This document shows, one piece after another, positions 1 to 11,334 of a stretch of 64,000 nt of DNA (position 1 is the stretch's first letter; each line of letters starts with the position of its first letter). This DNA is from Spinacia oleracea. Taxonomy: Eukaryota; Streptophyta; Magnoliopsida; Caryophyllales; Amaranthaceae. Both the position numbers and the translations under genes were made by a program. A model generated the notes under the pieces. That model had not been told where the DNA came from and searched no databases. It worked only from the letters and a program-made list of their open reading frames with translations. The stretch spans positions 6,572,001 through 6,636,000 of the forward strand of contig NC_079490.1 in assembly GCF_020520425.1 (NCBI RefSeq). The letters run 5' to 3'.

Positions 1-45
1 GATTGTTGTGCTGTTCATTTATGGGGTTGCTATTGTTCTATGCAG

Positions 46-3000
46 TGGAAGCGAGATGTTGCTTTTGCTGGATTCGAGGTTTCTATACAGATGGATATTT
101 CGGCTGAGAAGATGATATTTGGAGTAGGGGGTGTAGATCCTGCAAGAAGGGATGAACTAATAAAGGTATGTTGAAATAGATTCATGTATTCGACATCTTA
201 CTGTTTCGGACTTGCTGTGTGTCATTTGTTAGTAATCAGTAGGAACTTTAGTAAGAGCATTGAGGTTATGGATTCAATAGTTAAACTTAGCATCTCTCTA
301 TGTCAGGAGTCTCAGTACTAGATAAACAATATTTAGTAGCGAACTATCAATTAGAACATTGAAATTCTCGAGTAGAGGGAGATGATTAAAATAAAAATTA
401 TCCTAGTTTGATGATGCGCAGTGCATCTCAAACGGTCAAGCTCTGGAGGTCCATGAAACCCCTGGTTGTGAATTGCGCACCTCATTCCCCTTGTCGCCCC
501 TGCAGTTGATTGCTTCCTCCACATTGAGCAACCTCATTATTGTTCTGTATTTATTTTCATACTTCTCCTGGGATTGAGGAAAGAAGGATGAATTCAACTC
601 TTGTGGAACTTAATTTTTCTACGCATTTCTATAATTAGCTTGCTCCACCAATTGATGATTGCTTGTTTCCTTTCGATCTTCTATTCTCTTACCCTAGTCA
701 TGTGATATTCCTCTTATGGTTCTGCACGTTTAAGGAAATTCAACAAATGCAGATTGTTGTATGAATTTACCTATTCTTCTTGCTATGCAAGATTTGAGGG
801 CATCGATGCTCCTGAGTTTCATCATTTCATCACTGTATTTTTCTTCCCTGTTATGCATGATCTCCTTCATTTCAGTACTGAATGGTGAAACTAATAGTAT
901 GTTTCCAACTATTAGGGAAGAACAAATCATCCAGTTAAGTTCAAATTTGGGGTCTAGAGTTCTAGACTGCAGTAAGTTAGTAACCATAAGTAATACGGAG
1001 TATTTTTTACAAGAACCATATAAGTTAATATTGGAGATTACTAGAATCTCCCTTGTAGTTTGACGACGGAGGTATTCATCTTCTGCCTCCCTCTTTAAAT
1101 GTACCTAACGGACGAAGTAGTGTTGTTGGGGATCAGCATTAGATCATCCTTTTCAGGTTCATTGTTTAGCGCACATCACAGAAAATATTGTTTTGGTTGT
1201 TAAGTTGTAGGAAGCCACGTAGGTGCAATGTGTTAGATCCTATTTCTCTTATTCTATGATCAGTAGCATGGTAGTAGGCCTCCTCTGCCACAATTATGCT
1301 CTATTCTAGAAGCAGATACATTCACTTGGTGCCAGTTACATTTACCAAATTTCCTTTTGTCCAGAACTTACCTTGGTCATCATTTCTTTCAGCATAGATC
1401 GAAATTTCCCATATTACAATAATAAGGAACTTAATTTTTATTTTTTTTTCTTCACTCTCCTCCATCTTTCTCAAGTATTCATATTTTGTGTGTTGTTTGA
1501 TCTCCATCTCAGTTCCTTGTCTTGTGCTGTTTTACACAATGTCAAGGTTCATATTTGCAATTGATCACAAACGACGAAAGGTTCATTTGCTTTTTCAGTT
1601 ATAATTTCCCAACAGTGATCTGATTCCTGTGTTTTAGATGCGAATATTTGTGGAGTCTCTATCTGCCCTTCTTGTTCTTATGCCCGTCTTAAATGAATTC
1701 CGTGGACATATGATCCTTTAGATGTAGCCCACATAGGACTTCTGAGGGTTGGATAAAGGATGATATATTGATATACTCTACCACTTACAGGTTAATGTGA
1801 ATTTCAGGTTACCGAGGTTTGTAGTTAAAGAATAGCAAGTTGAAACTTTACATTTGGCTAAGTTTCTAGATACGCTGATGACTGATAACCAACCCGTAAG
1901 TATGTATGCGTTTTCTAGTACTTCTTTTTGTTGTTCTCCCTGAGAGTAGTACATGTTCACACTTCATATAGCTCCTTCTCTGGAATAACACTCGTTAGCT
2001 GGCTTTAGCAGCAGGAGATAGCCCCGGGTAGAGTGGCTGAGCCAGAGTGGGCTCAGCAGTAGATCGCTTAAGCTCAAAAGCTCGAAGAGGTTCTTTGAGT
2101 GAAGAAGATAAGGACTTTGTATAGCCCTACCCCATGCTCCTGTTTAGCCCGTTCCGATCTTCCTACCAATGGCACGCTGTGCGCCTAAGTGCGAAAAAAC
2201 CCCTTCCCTTTGGCCAACTTTTGAGAGAACAATTTCAGATGACAATTGCAGCATTCGCTCTACTTCTATTGTCATTTGGCCCCAATCCCACTTTGAAGAG
2301 TATATAGCAGATCAGCTTTCTAGGTCATTGAAAAGAGGGTGACACCGGAACTGTCCTAGTTTTCACCCAAGATATTTTTTGAATAAAAGTATGGATCATT
2401 GGGTGCTAGTTGAGTATTGTAGAGTGTAGACCATAGGACAACATAATAGTTCATTGGGAGGTCCTCGGTCCTCCAATGCCATATTGCCATCCTTAGGGTG
2501 ATAGTGTGATATATTGTTCAAATTATTAGGATAAAACAGGAAGCGGTCCGCATCAGCATTGGAATATGGTGAAAAGAGGTTAGCTTTGCCTAGGAAGGAT
2601 CTTTTAGATAGGCCTTTTCTCCGAGTGATTGATAATTTGATACTGTCTCTCTTAGAGAAAGTAAAGTGGTGATCGAAAGATTTGGTAGCCAATTCTTTTG
2701 TCCCTTTCGGGGAATTCTGAGTGGAGAAAGTTAGAGAGATAGGAAGAAAAAGAGTTTGAATCAGAGAGATAAATTTCCCAAGTGGTGACCGAGAGATGGC
2801 CAAGTCTCTTGATCAAGATGGGTATTCAGTAATTCACTTATGGAGTAAACTTCTTACTCGTACTTAATCTTCTCATTGTCTAAAACCAGTCATCTTAGAT
2901 CAGGCATTCCATGTAAGACATGTGATCTGTTTCCTAAAAAGGTTGTTTATGAGTTAGATCCTTCTTTTCCTAGTATACTTCCCTTTCTTTGAATTTCATT

Positions 3001-4492
3001 CTCTAATCTAGAAGTATTATCTGCCACATCCACTAGGTTCAGTTAGGGCTGGCAATCCCTGACCCGGCCAGATAACCCGACCCAAACCCGACTTTAAGGT
3101 ACTGAGAGAACCCCGAAACCGACCTAAACCGAACCCGAATGACTTGAAATCGACCCGATTTGACCCATTTATCATATTTTGTAGTAAAATTAAGTTTTAC
3201 AATATTTTTGATATTTTTTGGCACAACCCGAAATCGACTTGAAACCAAACCCGAACCTGACCCAAATTGCCACCCCTAGGTTCAATACTTTAGTATTTTT
3301 CTTCTGTCAATGTGATTTGTCCCCTTTGTTTCCTTGAAAAATACTATGTAAATCATTGATAAAATATTTAATGGGTGTAACATGATAAACTGTTCTCTTG
3401 TTTATAGGTGCTTGACATTGATCTCTCTTGGAGGATGCACAAAGTATCCGATGGTCAGAGAAGACGAGTCCAAATCTGTATGGGTCTCCTCAAGCCATAT
3501 AAGGTATCTTTTACAAACTTGCAGTTGGCCAAGTTCAGATTCTTCCCGGGATGGTAACTGGATCATCTTATTATGTTCTTGTGAAGTAAAACCTTGTCCT
3601 GTTTATCTAGGTTCTTCTTCTTGATGAGATCACGGTTGACCTTGATGTGCTGGCAAGAGCTGACCTTCTTCTGTTCCTCAAGAAGGAATGTGATGAGCGA
3701 GGTGCTATTATCATCTACGCTACCCATATATTTGACGGGCTTGAGAGCTGGCCAACACATCTGGTGGGTTAAGTTTATATCTGTTGTTTTGTGATTGATT
3801 CATTGTTTGATTGTTCAATGAGACAATGTCTATCTCAAGACTAAGGGTGGGCTCTATTCAACTGATTTTTACTTTTTTTTCCTGAATTTATCTTATCTAA
3901 ACTTATTAGAACTTATCAAAACTTATTTTAGTTATAAAATGTACCTGGTCAACCTTATTTTTACTGAATTTATCTTAACTGAACTTATTTTTCCTGAAAT
4001 AAGTGAAAATAAGGTGAACAGAACAGAGCCTAAACGTGTTTTCTACAGGTGTATGTGGCTCGTGGCAAGTTACAATTATCATTACCCATGGATAAACTTA
4101 AGGAGATATCAAATTTATCACTAATGGTTAGCACCCCCATCTCAACATTTCAGAAATACTAGACCATTTTTTCCAGTTTTTCAGTTTACCAGTTTCAGCT
4201 CCTTGTAATCTCTATGAACTAACACTTCTTTTCTGGGTTTGTTTGCTTGCAGAGGACAGTTGAGTGCTGGCTAAGGAAGGAACTAGGCGAAGAGAGAAAG
4301 AGAAGGAAAGAAAGAAAAGCGCAGGGCCTTCCGGAATTTGAGAAGCATGTTCAAGGAAGTAGAGTCATTGGTGATCCTGCTCACACTGCTGTCCGTGTAG
4401 TTAACAACGGATGGGCTGCAGGACGGTTGCATTCAACTCTTGCTGGTGAAGAGAACTTCACCTTCAGTTCGAACAGAGTTCTAAGACAATAG
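46..4492 (+). CDS. ABCI19: ABC transporter I family ATPase, ABCI19/20/21 type (5' end outside window)
   Basis: Soluble, single-domain ABC ATPase without membrane segments. In Arabidopsis ABCI19, 20 and 21 are reported to associate at the ER and affect cytokinin response; that role is family knowledge. Visible exons are 46-165, 3408-3503, 3611-3763, 4049-4126 and 4253-4492, all GT..AG and joining in frame. The preserved part starts in the helical subdomain ([18 protein letters not shown]). It then carries the degenerate signature motif [11 protein letters not shown] in place of LSGGQ, Walker B with catalytic Glu (VLLLDEIT), D-loop VDLDVLAR and the H-loop ([12 protein letters not shown]). The last exon holds a basic linker ([11 protein letters not shown]) and the conserved tail [14 protein letters not shown] before the TAG. 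The Walker A exon lies upstream of the window. The intron 166-3407 is 3.2 kb and holds repeats. Which of the three paralogues it matches is uncertain; the family call is firm. Confidence 0.9.
1985..2820. other. GC-richer island in the long ABCI intron, possibly organelle-derived
   Basis: Inside the AT-rich 3.2-kb intron, this stretch has a clearly different composition (runs such as AGCCCCGGGTAGAGTGG and TTTAGCCCGTTCCGATC). It carries a minus-strand open frame of 135 codons (2396-2803) with no family I recognise. The texture resembles plant mitochondrial intergenic or ORF sequence, so a nuclear copy of mitochondrial DNA is a reasonable guess. I cannot name the source gene, and an old transposon body is an alternative. 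Confidence 0.3.
3044..3278. mobile_element. hAT-type MITE (CCCGACCC-rich)
   Basis: The ends are TAGGGCTGGCAAT and ATTGCCACCCCTA, inverted repeats with one mismatch. The flanks GGTTCAGT (3036-3043) and GGTTCAAT (3279-3286) are an 8-bp target duplication with one mismatch, as expected for hAT elements. The body is rich in AACCCGACCC-type repeats. It lies in the first visible ABCI intron, near the 3' splice site. Confidence 0.75.
3848..4031. mobile_element. Short inverted-repeat element, AATAAGT/CTGAACTTAT family
   Basis: It begins GGGCTCTATTCAACTGA and ends AAGGTGAACAGAACAGAGCC, an inverted pair. The body is built from ACTTATTT and TGAACTTATC motifs. It occupies most of the ABCI intron between exons 3611-3763 and 4049-4126. 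Relatives in this window are at 18986, 27788, 29777, 37613 and 62944. It carries no coding potential. Confidence 0.7.
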
Positions 4493-4838
4493 TTTGGCTT
4501 TGTTCAAGATATCAAACTTTCTGGGTTTGAACTTTGAAGGTATACTGTGACTATTTCATTCAGCAATTTACAGGCTATAGTTGGCATTGGAGTTTCGGAT
4601 TGAATACGTATAGCATTCAGGAGTTTTCATTTATTCTATTGTAAGATTTGTAACGCATAAATAGCACAATTTTTCGGTAATTTTTTTATATATAGAAATC
4701 ATTTTAATGAGAAGCATTTAAATTGCACCCTTGGTTTTTTTTTTTTTTTTTTTTTTTGTATAAGGAAAGAAAAACAGGTTAGACATTTGTGGAGGGCCAA
4801 GTGGCCAACTTAACTCCCTCTTGCTTGTTGTTTATGAA
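4493..4838. other. 3' flank of the ABCI gene
   Basis: Likely 3' untranslated region, then a T homopolymer of about 22 bases near 4735-4757. No coding signal and no strong AATAAA were seen; ATAAATAG near 4659 is a possible weak polyadenylation signal. Confidence 0.5.
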
Positions 4839-4866
4839 CTAGTCTCTTGGTCCGTGCAAGGCACGA
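4839..4866 (-). mobile_element. Helitron 3' terminus (minus strand)
   Basis: Read on the minus strand, a short palindrome around CGTGCCTTGCACG is followed about nine bases later by CTAG and then T. This is the hairpin plus CTRR end of Helitrons. The element would extend to the right on this map, but I could not find a matching 5' TC end, so only the terminus is annotated. Confidence 0.5.
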
Positions 4867-5514
4867 GTTGTGCATATGTTTTAGCTGTTTAAAAATATGG
4901 AGTAATAAATGGTATTATTCTATATTTTTACATCAAAGTACATCCGCAATAATTCTGCATTAAGTGTATAATCATAATGTCAAAAAACAAAATATATTTA
5001 ATCATACCTTCATACTTAGTAATTTAACAATTTGCAATTGATCTGAAACAACTACGACATATAGTTTTATATTCTCGGCAAATGGAGTATTAGACTAATT
5101 TAAATACTCTAATTTTGGATAAGGAATAATTTTACAAAAAATGAGAAATAGATTGTAAGCTTATTATTAGCAAAATGTGAAGCTTCCTCATTAGTATCCT
5201 GACCTTAAAATAACACCTTTCTTAATTAGTGCATCTGGCTATACATTGTAATTTGTTAGATACTCCGTAGCTGCTACTCTGTAACTAAATAGAAATCTAC
5301 AACCTATTAATCTATATATCCGATAGCTCCATGAATTAAATCATAAATTATACAAACATGTTTACCAACCTCCTCAGTCCTCACTATTGTCACTTATAAA
5401 CTTCAATAACAGTTTCCTAAGCGAAGCCATGTAAATATATAATATATAATATATAATGAAGAAATACTACCCCTTACTGATAACCAACCAACCGTTGTAA
5501 GTGTATTAACTTGT

Positions 5515-5769
5515 ACAAATTTTTCTATAAGGCGGTCTTACACAAAAGACCACATTGGTATCATACAAGTTCATCCATAGAACCAATTAGTTAAGCACTT
5601 GAACTAATTAGTTACGCACTGAAACCAATTAGTTAAGCAAAAGAATTAATTAGTTAAGCAATTGGATCAATTAATTAAGCAATGTAACCAATTAGTTAAG
5701 AAATTGAATCAATTAGTTAAACAATCAAAGTGGTCTTTCCGGTAAGGCGGTCTTACACAAAAATTGCCG
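5515..5769. mobile_element. Small Mutator-like MITE with internal AATTAGTTAAGC repeats
   Basis: The left end reads TTTTTCTATAAGGCGGTCTT and the right end TAAGGCGGTCTTACACAAAA. They form imperfect inverted repeats of about 40 bp containing GTAAGACCGCCTTAC-like cores. A perfect 10-bp duplication ATTAACTTGT flanks it (5505-5514 and 5770-5779). The interior has about seven degenerate copies of a roughly 21-bp unit with core CCAATTAGTTAAGCA. It is the short relative of the element at 9834-12519. Non-coding. Confidence 0.75.
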
Positions 5770-5779
5770 ATTAACTTGT

Positions 5780-7039
5780 CATGCTCAAGCCTACTACTAT
5801 ACTTGGTATTATTTACCCAACAACCTTTGGTGCAAAGAGTTTAATGGTGATCTTTTAATCTATCCGGTATCTTCGTGAATTAAATCGCTTGAGAACATAA
5901 AAGAAACATACTCAAAGCGATAATGAGTAAATTAAAGTCAGCTTCTTCTACTTCCAACAATCCTCCTAATCTTCTCATCATCATTATTCTCTTGCTAAAC
6001 TAATATCTCAAAATCCTAAAAATGTGTCATATCCTGAGGATTAAGCTTCAAGCTGGACAATACTCATAATACAAGCAGGTGCAGGAGGCATTACCTTGTC
6101 ATCAAAATTCAAGCACAATAAAATAATTAAATTCAACAATTAAATTGGAAAATAAACACACCAATGAGTTCGAAAAGTGAAACACCATAATTATATACAG
6201 ATATAATATCGGAAAACAGTAGGATCTAAGTTTTCCAGCCATAGGAATTGAATTATACTCCATAGTAGATCGAGCGTTGTTAAAAAATAAAAATCAATCC
6301 GTCAAAAAGACGAAAGAAAAAAGGAAATTAAATAAATATCATCTCTATTGTTGAATTTGCCAACAGAAAAGAAAACCGAACCTCCCCCCACATAAGTCAT
6401 GAATCATGATGATGCTTTTCAGAGCTTATACTGGAAACTGGGAAGGCCACCCGACGCTTTTAGCAAACACCACATTACAGTTTTGTAGTCCACCACACTT
6501 CCATTTTGGATACACATAAATATTGGATTTGAGGTGTTGTTGCAACTTGCAACTGCAACCAGGAAATAAACAATTTGGGGCCGAAACCAAATCCAATCCC
6601 CAAAATAAGAAACTCAAATAATTGTTTATAACTGCTAAAACAAAGCAATAGTTTTGCTGTAAAGGGAATCGAAAGCACCAAATTGGCAAGTACGGAGTAT
6701 GATATATCAAGAAAAATAACGCTGAGTAATATTTTATAGAAAGCGTTTTTCTCAATAATTCAATTAATGGTTCCAATTAATTTCTATGAAACAGTCAAAT
6801 TAAAATTAGGAATTGGAAGATGAGAATTTAATTAGTTGATTTAATGGGACATTGAATTTGAATGAAGAAATTGATTGATTTGTAAATAAATGTAACGGAG
6901 TAAATGAGTTGAATGAGAAGAGGAAGAAGCTTATGAATACTGAAGGAATTCTGGGATATCATAAGGAAGGGATGTAGTGGAACCTTGAAGGAGAAGCCCA
7001 AGCAGTGAAAGAGAGGAAAACAAAAAAAAAGGGAACATC
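5780..7039. other. Gene-poor stretch left of the twin G-boxes
   Basis: AT-rich sequence. Open frames on the minus strand at 6426-6776 and 6828-7058 show no recognisable family and no consistent splice structure. Together with the G-box pair just to the right, it could be the transcribed part of a non-coding or unrecognised minus-strand gene, but nothing in the sequence proves this. Confidence 0.3.
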
Positions 7040-7071
7040 GACACGTGGAGGGTGACACACTGACACGTGGA
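7040..7071. promoter_or_regulatory. Twin G-box/ABRE motifs
   Basis: Two exact copies of GACACGTGGA lie 22 bp apart (start to start). ACACGTGG is the G-box/ABRE core bound by bZIP factors, and paired copies are typical of ABA-responsive promoters. To the left on the minus strand is a CT-rich leader-like stretch (TTTCCTCTCTTTCACTGC). No confident coding gene follows, so the target is unknown. Confidence 0.45.
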
Positions 7072-7120
7072 TGAATAAGGAAAGAGATATGAGGTTATTG
7101 GTTTGAGTTTTTAAATACTA

Positions 7121-7448
7121 CTCCCTCCGTCCCGGAATACTTGACCTGTTTTCCTTATCGGGTCGTCCCTTAATACTTGACCTGTTTCTAAAAATGGAAA
7201 TATTCTAACAATATTATATTATTTCCCACTCCACCCTTATTAACCCACCTACCCCCTACTCCATACAAAAAATAATTAAAAATTCAACCCCTACTCTCCC
7301 CCAACCCCACTTCTTAACCCACCTCCCACTAACTACATTAAAATAATACCCCACTATCAACTACTACCTATTAAATTAAATAAGTCAATCCAAGTCCCTT
7401 AAACTCTGTGTCGGTCAAACCGGGTCGAGTATTCCGGGACGGAGGGAG
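7121..7448. mobile_element. Stowaway MITE
   Basis: The ends are CTCCCTCCGTCCCGGAATAC and GTATTCCGGGACGGAGGGAG, a near-perfect inverted pair flanked by TA on both sides. These are the classic Tc1/mariner-derived Stowaway features. The body is AT-rich and non-coding. Its well-matched ends suggest a fairly young insertion. Confidence 0.85.
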
Positions 7449-7792
7449 TAGGTATAGATGTTTGTTAGACAATTTTCAAGCACCAATTTAAACATTCTTT
7501 TAAGTACTTATCTTTATCCTTTTTAATTTCCCCATACTAATAATTAAAAGAAGTTATAACATGTTCAAACAAGTTCAATATGCAACGACGGAGTACATGA
7601 TCACCCAAGCTCAAACTGAGTCAAATCTAGATGAAGAAAACATAACCTACTTCTAGTTCTTTAGTCTTGTTGTGAATCCATTTTAAAATGACAACCATCT
7701 TGTAATACACGTCAATGTCTTTTTTTGTGAAGTACACGTAATTGTCTACTTAATCATTAAGGAATTTCTTTCATCCAACACAGATGCTAAAA

Positions 7793-7954
7793 CTCCCTCC
7801 GTCCCTTAACACTCGCATTGATTTTGTAAGGAGTGGGTTAGTAGGTGTGTGCGAGAAATAATATAATATTAGTAAAAAAATCCATTTATAAAAGCGGTGC
7901 AATTTAAGAGACAACCCAAAAAGAAAAGGGGTGCGAGTATTAAGGGACAGGGAA
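7793..7954. mobile_element. Stowaway MITE
   Basis: It begins CTCCCTCCGTCCCTTAACAC and ends in the complementary GTATTAAGGGACAGGGA. The right tip is worn. It belongs to the CGAGTATTAAGGGAC sub-family seen again at 31345. Non-coding. Confidence 0.7.
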
Positions 7955-8373
7955 TATGTCTTAAAAAATGCGTTACCTTAATAAAAAATAGTTTCAATCA
8001 GATCCTATAAAATAGTTTATATTATTTGGGGTTGGTCTTTATTGGCTACGGTAGCTTCAGGCTGTTTCGCCTGCCTTGAGTTTAGACTTGGACTATGTTG
8101 GCCGATTTCTGTTTCGGTGTCTCATAGCTGGGAAAATAAGATATTTTGGGTTTAATTAGGTTGAATTGGGTTGAATTTGGATTACTAATAAATTCTGTCA
8201 GAACTGATTAGTTAAAATGCAAGTGCTAAACTTTTGTAATTGGAAGTCAACAATTTTTCAATGCCCGGGATGTTATTGTATTTTCGTGTTTTGTGATGAT
8301 TTGAATGAAAAACAATTGGATTTTGATTATGCGCATTACATGCTGACATGAAGTGCAAAGTAATTCTACTATG

Positions 8374-8655
8374 CATATATCCTGTGATGATAGCTATTTT
8401 GGTATAATTAAAAAGAAAAATGTCGGCAACTACAAATTAAGTTTTATAGGGAAAACTAGAGTTTTAAGACACCAAAGTTATTTATTACTAGGTCTATTTG
8501 GCTGTCAGCAAGGTAAATAGACACCAAACTATGTCTATTTGAATGTCAGTAAGGTAAACAGAGTTTGCCTATATTACAAGTCTAATCATTGTTTTAATTT
8601 GTAGTCATATATCCTGTGATGATAGCTATTTTGGTATAATTAAGACAAAAATGTC
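8374..8655. mobile_element. Inverted-repeat element flanked by a ~50-bp direct duplication
   Basis: Nearly identical 50-bp copies (8374-8423 and 8606-8655, containing CCTGTGATGATAGCTATTTT) flank a core of about 180 bp. The core ends are ACTACAAATTAA and TTAATTTGTAGT, an inverted pair. The core also holds a tandem partial duplication around GTCTATTTG..GTCAG..AAGGTAAA. Such a long flanking repeat is not a normal target duplication; tandem duplication followed by insertion or repair is more likely. Confidence 0.5.
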
Positions 8656-8959
8656 ATATCTCTATGGTTGTGTGTGGACTTGACACTTTGATGCTATCCA
8701 ATGTGGTTGGTACTTGGTACCATATATATGAGGTTGACCATTTGTGACTATTCTGATGAGATGATATCCCACTTTAGTTTTCAGTAGGACATATTGTTCC
8801 GATCATGAACATTGTGTGAGGCGGACTTACACAAGATCGTAAAAAGTACTGAGTACTTAAGTTAACTATCTTATAATCTGAACTAAACTGAGTTTGTGAT
8901 GTGAAAATGTTAAATATACGATATAATGTTAAAACTGAGTTTGGCTCCCTGTCCTTATT

Positions 8960-9400
8960 CTGCCCCTGATGCATAATCTATTGTTGAAATGGTTGCTACT
9001 GATTCTGTTGAAGTGAAGAGTCTGCTTGAGGGAGATCAGGTATCACGTATCAGTTGTAGGTTGTGCATTCTCTCGGCTTCATTTGTCTTTGTTTTTTTGG
9101 TTCCCACCTTCACTATCTTCCCTCATAATTTGACTACAATCAATTAATTACCATCAACCCCAACCCCCTCCCCCAATATCTTTCATAAAATCCGTGATGC
9201 ATTGATGATCTTGCAAATTTGATGTATAATTTCATTCTCATTTTTTCCTGGGTATGGGCAATGCAGAATGCTGACAGTTTTGATCCGGCGCATTCTGATA
9301 GAAGTATTGAGCTTGAGCTGTATTGAGCTTGAGCTGGGAAGAGATATTCAATGCCAACAGCGAAAATGTGATCCCTTTTCATCCTGATGGCTGGATGAAG
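8960..9400 (+). other. Possible captured gene fragment upstream of a Helitron end
   Basis: Two exon-like pieces with plausible splice sites can be read. The first ends in VEVKSLLEGDQ at 9039 before GTATCA. The second starts at 9267 after ATGCAG and reads NADSFDPAHSDRSIELELY before a stop caused by a 17-bp tandem duplication. It lies within 400 bp of the Helitron terminus at 9764, as captured host fragments often do. The source gene is not recognised. Confidence 0.25.
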
Positions 9401-9737
9401 TTGTTTGATTTCTGTCTGGATGTAGTGTTGTTTAAAATGAATGATCTGTCTGCATTTTTAGTTGACCTTTTTAGCATTTTATGTTGAAATTGAATCTGGG
9501 TATGTTTGTTTTTGTGTTTTGAGAAATTAAGTTACTTTTTTATAACATGAAAATTCTATAGGAATGTTTAAATAAGGGTTCATTGATATACTCCTTGATG
9601 TACAAGTAATACTTAAAGACAATAAAACTAAAATTGTCCCAAACTTGAAACAAATGATAATGACTGAAGAATCAAATGTTAGATGTGAAGAGGAGGCTTA
9701 GATGTACAACCATAACTTTAAGTTTTTATATAATATC

Positions 9738-9764
9738 GCACGCATCGCGTGCATATAAGACTAG
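9738..9764 (+). mobile_element. Helitron 3' terminus (plus strand)
   Basis: A perfect palindromic stem GCACGCATCGCGTGC (9738-9752) is followed after eight bases by CTAG (9761-9764) and then T. This is the diagnostic Helitron 3' end. The 5' TC end was not located, so the full extent is unknown; it may include the exon-like pieces near 8960-9400. Confidence 0.6.
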
Positions 9765-10023
9765 TAGTTTATATGTTTCAAGTTCAGTACCATTAAATTT
9801 AGGTTTCATTCAATGAAGAGAAATTGGACTAATGAGAAACTTTTGTGTGAGACCGCCTCACAGGAAAGACCGCCTTGTTGGCAGTCTTGCTGGCAGCCCC
9901 GTTGGCAGCCATGTTGGCGCATGTGCTGACGTCATGCTGACGTCAGCATGTAAAATTTTCAAAAAAAAAATACAAAAAAATTTTTGAAATTTTTTTTTTC
10001 GAATTTTTTTTTTTGATTTTTTT

Positions 10024-10925
10024 TCAGGCTTAACTAATTGGACTTCAGACTTAACTAATTGGACTTCAAGCTTAACTAATTTGATTTCAGGCTTAACTAA
10101 TATGATTTTAGGCTTAAATTATTATTTTTTTATTCAAATTTTTTTTAAAAAAAAAAATTTGAAATTTTTTTTTTTGATTTTTTTTCCAGGCTTAATTAAT
10201 TGGATTTCCACGCTTAACTAATTGGATTTCAGGCTTAACTAATTGGACTTTAAGCTTAACTAATTGGACTTTAAGCTTAACTAATTGTATTCTAGGCTTA
10301 ACTAATTGTATTTCAGGCTTAAATTTTTTTTTCGATTCCAATTTTTTTTTTCGAAATTAAAATTTTCAATTTTTTTTGGGGTACTAACTAAACTAGTGTA
10401 AAACATAACTAAAATAATAAAATCATAACTAATTGAATAACAAAATAGTTAAGGTATAAAAACAAATAGTTAAACTTATGAGTCGAATAGTTATTAATTT
10501 TAAACAAACTTATTATTAACTAAAACTCATAAAATCTTAACTAATTAGTTGCAATGCTTAACTAATTGATTTCATTGCTTAACTAATTGGTTTCAGTGCT
10601 TAACTAATTGGTTCATTGCTTAACTAATTGGTTCCAGTGCTTCACTAATTAGTTTCGTTACTTAACTAATTGAATCTTTAACTTAACTAATTAGTTTCAG
10701 TGGTTAATTAACTTAATTAAATCTAGTGCATAACTAATTGCTTCAGTGCTTCACTAATTGGTTTCAGTACTTCACTAATCAGTTGCATGGTTTAACTAAT
10801 ATGTTACATTATTTAACTAATTTATTACATTGTTTAACTAATTGATTCCGAAGCTTAACTTATTAGTTTAATTTTTTAACTAATTAATTCAATTGCTTAA
10901 CTAATTGGTTTCAATGCTTAAAATT
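10024..10925. repeat. Degenerate minisatellite, ~21-bp unit with TTAACTAATTGG core
   Basis: Roughly 25 to 30 copies of a unit resembling TTAACTAATTGGTTTCAG occur in two blocks, split by A/T homopolymer and AACTAAAA-rich sequence. Unit length and bases drift from copy to copy. The same unit in the opposite orientation fills the small relative at 5515-5769, so the array is part of the transposon family, not a random local satellite. Confidence 0.8.
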
Positions 10926-11334
10926 TTGTATCTTAACTAAAACTCTAAAATTCGTTATCTTAAACTCAAAAATACATAACTAAAACTCAAAAAATCTTAA
11001 CTAAAACCAAGAAAATCGTAACTTAAACTGGTAAAATAATAACTAAACCTCAAAAAATCATAACTAAAGCCCTGAATAGAAAGTAAAAAGTACGTAACTA
11101 AAATTCAAAAAACCTTAACTAAAACCCAAAAAATCGTGACTAAAACTTAAAAAATCATAACTAAAACATAGAAAATCAGTCCAGCAATTCCACTAAGAAG
11201 ACCATTATTTCAGAATTATAACTAAAACTAAAACATAATTATTCTTAACTAAATACAAAAAAAGTGTAACTAAAACATTACGATTCTGAACTAAAACTAA
11301 AACGAAACTAAAACAACTAAAATCTGCAGTTTAC

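Noticed and set aside
6398-6425. Sequence resembling miR172 or its star strand (GAATCATGATGATGC)
   Set aside because: It has a mismatch in the core and diverges at the 3' part. No complementary arm able to form a miRNA hairpin was found on either side or strand.
10024-10925. Regularly spaced repeats that could be taken for a CRISPR array or a centromeric satellite
   Set aside because: Units are about 21 bp, degenerate and without unique spacers. The array lies inside a transposon in a plant nuclear genome.
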